Assembly: GCA_036417435.1 (NCBI GenBank)
Contig: CM070899.1
Location: forward strand, 176,109,494 to 176,173,493
DNA: 64,000 nt
Reading direction: 5' to 3'
Source of the DNA: Inia geoffrensis
Lineage: Eukaryota; Chordata; Mammalia; Artiodactyla; Iniidae
In this document: positions 61,464-64,000 of the stretch, one piece after another
How the letters are laid out: each line of letters starts with the position of its first letter
Numbering within the stretch: the first letter of the stretch is position 1
Translations under genes and position numbers: made by a program
The notes under the pieces: model-generated
The model's input: the letters and a program-made list of their open reading frames with translations, nothing else
What the model was told of the DNA's origin: nothing
The model's database searches: none

Positions 61464-61794
61464 TTTTTTTTTTAAATTTTTAATTTTTGGCTGCATTGGG
61501 TCTTTGCTGTGGTGCGTGGGCTTTCTCTAGTTGTGGCGAGCGGGAGCTACTTTTCATTGTGGTGCTCGGCCTTCTCATCGCGGTGGCTTCTCTTGTTGTG
61601 GAGCATGGGCTCTAGAGCACAGGCTCAGTAGTTGTGGCTTGTGGGCTCTAGGGCTCCAGAGCGCAGGCTCAGTAGTTGTGGCGCACGGGCTTAGTTGCTC
61701 CGCGCCATGTGGGATCTTCCCGGACCAGGGCTCGAACCCGTGTTCCCTGCATTGGCAGGCAGATTCCCAACCACTGTGCCTCCAGGGAAGTCCC
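61464..61794 (-). mobile_element. CHR-type SINE, long subfamily, reverse, full length
   Basis: Full element from the T-rich end to the head (gggacttccctggaggcaca on the minus strand). Imperfect flanking duplication agatatga (61450 and 61795). Inserted about 90 bp after SPAG6 exon 4. Confidence 0.85.
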
Positions 61795-62249
61795 AGATAT
61801 GACGTCTTAATGATGTTTCTATACATTATGGGAGATAACTTTCGAATGATGGTCAAGTTGTTTGGATCACAAATTCACCAAAAAACCTATACATTTCAGT
61901 CTTTATGTTAGTTAGCAAAAGAAAAATTTGAAGACAGAAAGGGAATCAGGGGGATGTGAGGAGAATGAGATACTGATTAGATTCAAGGACCTTGGTAAAT
62001 TGGTTCCGTTACAAAATTGTTTGAGATTGTCACCCCTCAGGGGACATTGGGTCTTCACTCTCGCTTATGGTGGGGTGTTCCAAGCTAGCCAGGAGCCATG
62101 TTGTATGAGTGAATATTGTTGAAAAGATATGGACGTGGTAACTTGCTAGAACATATTTGTATTCAGCCCATAATCATCAGGAAGGAGGAGGAAGAGAAGG
62201 AGCACCTTTTCTTATAAACTGAGCTCAGTGAAGCCATCAAGAAGGGGCC

Positions 62250-62465
62250 AGGGGCTTCCCTGGTGGCGCAGTGGTTGAGAGTCCGCCTGCCGATGCAGGG
62301 GACACGGGTTCGTGCCCCGGTCCGGGAAGATCCCACATGCCACGGAGCGGCTGGGCCCGTGAGCCATGGCCGCTGAGCCTGCGCATCCGGAGCCTGTGCT
62401 CCGCAGCGGGAGAGGCCACAACAGTGAGAGGCCCGTGTACCTCAAAAAAAAAAAAAAAAAAGAAA
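62250..62465 (+). mobile_element. Young CHR-type SINE, forward
   Basis: Complete copy ending in about 18 A followed by g and a few more A, flanked by the exact duplication aagaaggggcc (62239-62249 and 62466-62476). Confidence 0.9.
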
Positions 62466-62737
62466 AAGAAGGGGCCTGGACCTCTTGTGTGAAGGTTGTG
62501 CTGACACACCTGCTCAGTAAAAAATACATAGGGCACAAAATTGCTCCCACCACTTTACAGAAGCTGCTAAATAGTATGCACAAATAACACAACAAGAAAA
62601 TAACAGTTTTAAGACAAACATATGTAAAAGTGTAAACTTTGCTGGTAATAAAGAACTGCATATTAAAAAAACAGTGAAAGTATCTTTTCCTACCTATTAT
62701 TATTTTGGGGGAAAAAAGAGTAAAGCAGAAATATAAC

Positions 62738-62950
62738 CAAGTGGTTAAGAGCATTGTGGCCTTAGGATAGTATCTGAGTTTGAGTCCAAGTTCTACTACT
62801 TAGTTGCTGTGTAACCTTGGACATGGCTTTTAAACTTTCTGAAACTTAACTTCCTCATCTGCAAGAGAGGAAGTACTACTTCAGAGATTTGTTGTGAGGA
62901 TGATGAGATAGACCAATGCTTGGTACATGGTAAGTAATCAATAAATGCAA
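62738..62950 (+). repeat. MIR element
   Basis: Nearly full-length forward MIR: 'aagtggttaagagcattgtg', 'tactacttagttgctgtgta', 'aacttcctcatctgcaagag', then 'tggtaagtaatcaataaatg'. Confidence 0.85.
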
Positions 62951-63483
62951 GGTATGAATACTGTATTACTACTGAAGGTTTGAGAGGGCATGATGATGTT
63001 TCTGTCCACTGATGGAGGCACTGCAAATTGTATAAACTTGTGCAAAGGCGTTTGGCAAAACTAATCTAAGCCATGAAAGAGTTCATGGTTACTCTAGAAA
63101 GCCTGATTTGCGAATTCTTCCTAAGGAGAGAATCCCACAGAATGAAGAAGGTCTATTCATGCCAGTGTTATTGTAGTATTTTTTCTAATATCAAAACCCC
63201 TCAAATACTTGGCAGGAATTTAGTGGTTAAATTATAGTAATTTACTTAATGGAATCTCACTCAACAAATAAAAGGTAATTATGAATCCTACATGATAACA
63301 TGGAAAAGTGATTATAATGTGAACAAAAAGACAAATTTGCACATTACAATTATAATAATATAAAACTAAATTTTTACGTGGACGTAAGTTACAAGGACGT
63401 ACATGTTTGTGCTACTCGGGTGATAGAATTAAGGATGTTTTTAATTTGTTTTCCAGATTTTTCAGTGTGTGTGCATGTATAAA

Positions 63484-63712
63484 ATAATAGCTACCGTTTA
63501 TCAAGTAGTTACCATGTGCCCGGCTCTGTGCAGTATGCTTTAGGATGTTATCTCATTTTGGCTACAGATACACTTAGGGCAGGTATTACTCTCCCTGTTA
63601 AAAAGAGGAAGAAAGTGGAACTTAGGATACCTGAAATCATGTTAACGGTGGAACCAAAATTTGAGTCTAAATCTGTCTTTGACTCCAAAACCATATGTCA
63701 ACCCCTGTACCA
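63484..63712 (-). repeat. MIR element, reverse
   Basis: 'aataatagctaccgtttatc', 'accatgtgcccggctctgtg' and 'gtggaaccaaaatttgagtc' follow the reversed MIR consensus. Confidence 0.8.
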
Positions 63713-63805
63713 TACAGTTTCACGAAGTACTCCTTGAAAGAGTTTTGAAGAAGAAACTCAAAACAGAAACAGGAAGTGGCTGTCCCATGGTTATGTTTAA
63801 ATTTT

Positions 63806-64000
63806 TAAAAATTTATTTTATTTATTTATTTATTTTTGGCTGTGTTTGTTCTTTATTGCTGCGCACGGGCTTTCTCTAGTTGTGGCGAGTGGGGGCTACT
63901 CTTGGCTGCGGTGCGCGGGCACTACTCTTCATTGCGGTGCGCTGGCTTCTCATTGCGGTGGCTTCTCTTGTTGTGGAGCGCAGGCACTAGGTGCGTGGGC
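63806..64000 (-). mobile_element. CHR-type SINE, long subfamily, cut by window end
   Basis: T-rich tail then 'ggctgtgtttgttctttatt' and the body repeats 'ggcttctcattgcggtggct'. The head lies beyond the window. Confidence 0.85.

Larger units (their letters stand above)
61373..64000 (+). other. SPAG6: SPAG6 intron 4 (start; continues past window)
   Basis: No further SPAG6 exon is found before the window ends. It carries three CHR-type SINEs and two MIR elements. Confidence 0.8.

Noticed and set aside
62212..62754. 180-codon frame on the minus strand
   Set aside because: Its C-terminal half is the translated CHR SINE and the rest is AT-rich intron; the same SINE peptide recurs at other copies.

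Overview
The window is nuclear DNA of a placental mammal, and most likely of a whale or dolphin. Genes are split by GT-AG introns, promoters sit in CpG islands, and L1, L2, MIR and mariner remnants are present. Many copies of a tRNA-derived SINE (head 'gggcttccctggtgg') match my recollection of the CHR SINEs of cetaceans and their relatives. Several copies are nearly identical and have intact target-site duplications, so the family was active recently. No database search was run; gene names come from reading the spliced proteins.

Three genes lie head to tail on the + strand. This is the COMMD3 - BMI1 - SPAG6 order known from human 10p12. COMMD3 (9515-13170, eight coding exons, 195 aa) encodes a Commander-complex subunit of endosomal recycling. 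BMI1/PCGF4 (exon 1 ending at 14941, CDS 19804-22940, 326 aa) encodes the RING-finger subunit of Polycomb repressive complex 1. SPAG6 (ATG at 39036) encodes an armadillo-repeat protein of the axonemal central apparatus; only its first four coding exons (157 full codons) are in the window. Every junction of the COMMD3 and BMI1 models keeps frame and gives a full-length protein.

Layout: 1-8950 is AT-rich intergenic DNA with old repeats. A CpG-island promoter and COMMD3 fill 9000-13470. The BMI1 CpG island starts only about 120 bp past the COMMD3 poly(A) signal and runs to about 15420. BMI1 intron 1 holds a second, separate CpG island (18680-19220). The BMI1 3' UTR ends near 24680. The BMI1-SPAG6 interval (24680-38560) is almost free of young repeats and carries three large GC-rich islands with no convincing coding gene. 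SPAG6 starts in a CpG island with a full CRE and an RFX X-box. Its introns 2-4 hold nearly all the young SINEs and the L1 tails.

The genes are not a pathway unit. COMMD3 and BMI1 are so close, and their exon phases so compatible, that read-through splicing is plausible (a COMMD3-BMI1 transcript is known in human). No prokaryotic-type system, CRISPR array or new protein family was found. The observations most worth checking are the read-through frame, the orphan GC islands, the BMI1 leader uORFs, an L1 insertion that seems to carry a 3' transduction, and a nested SINE-in-SINE insertion.
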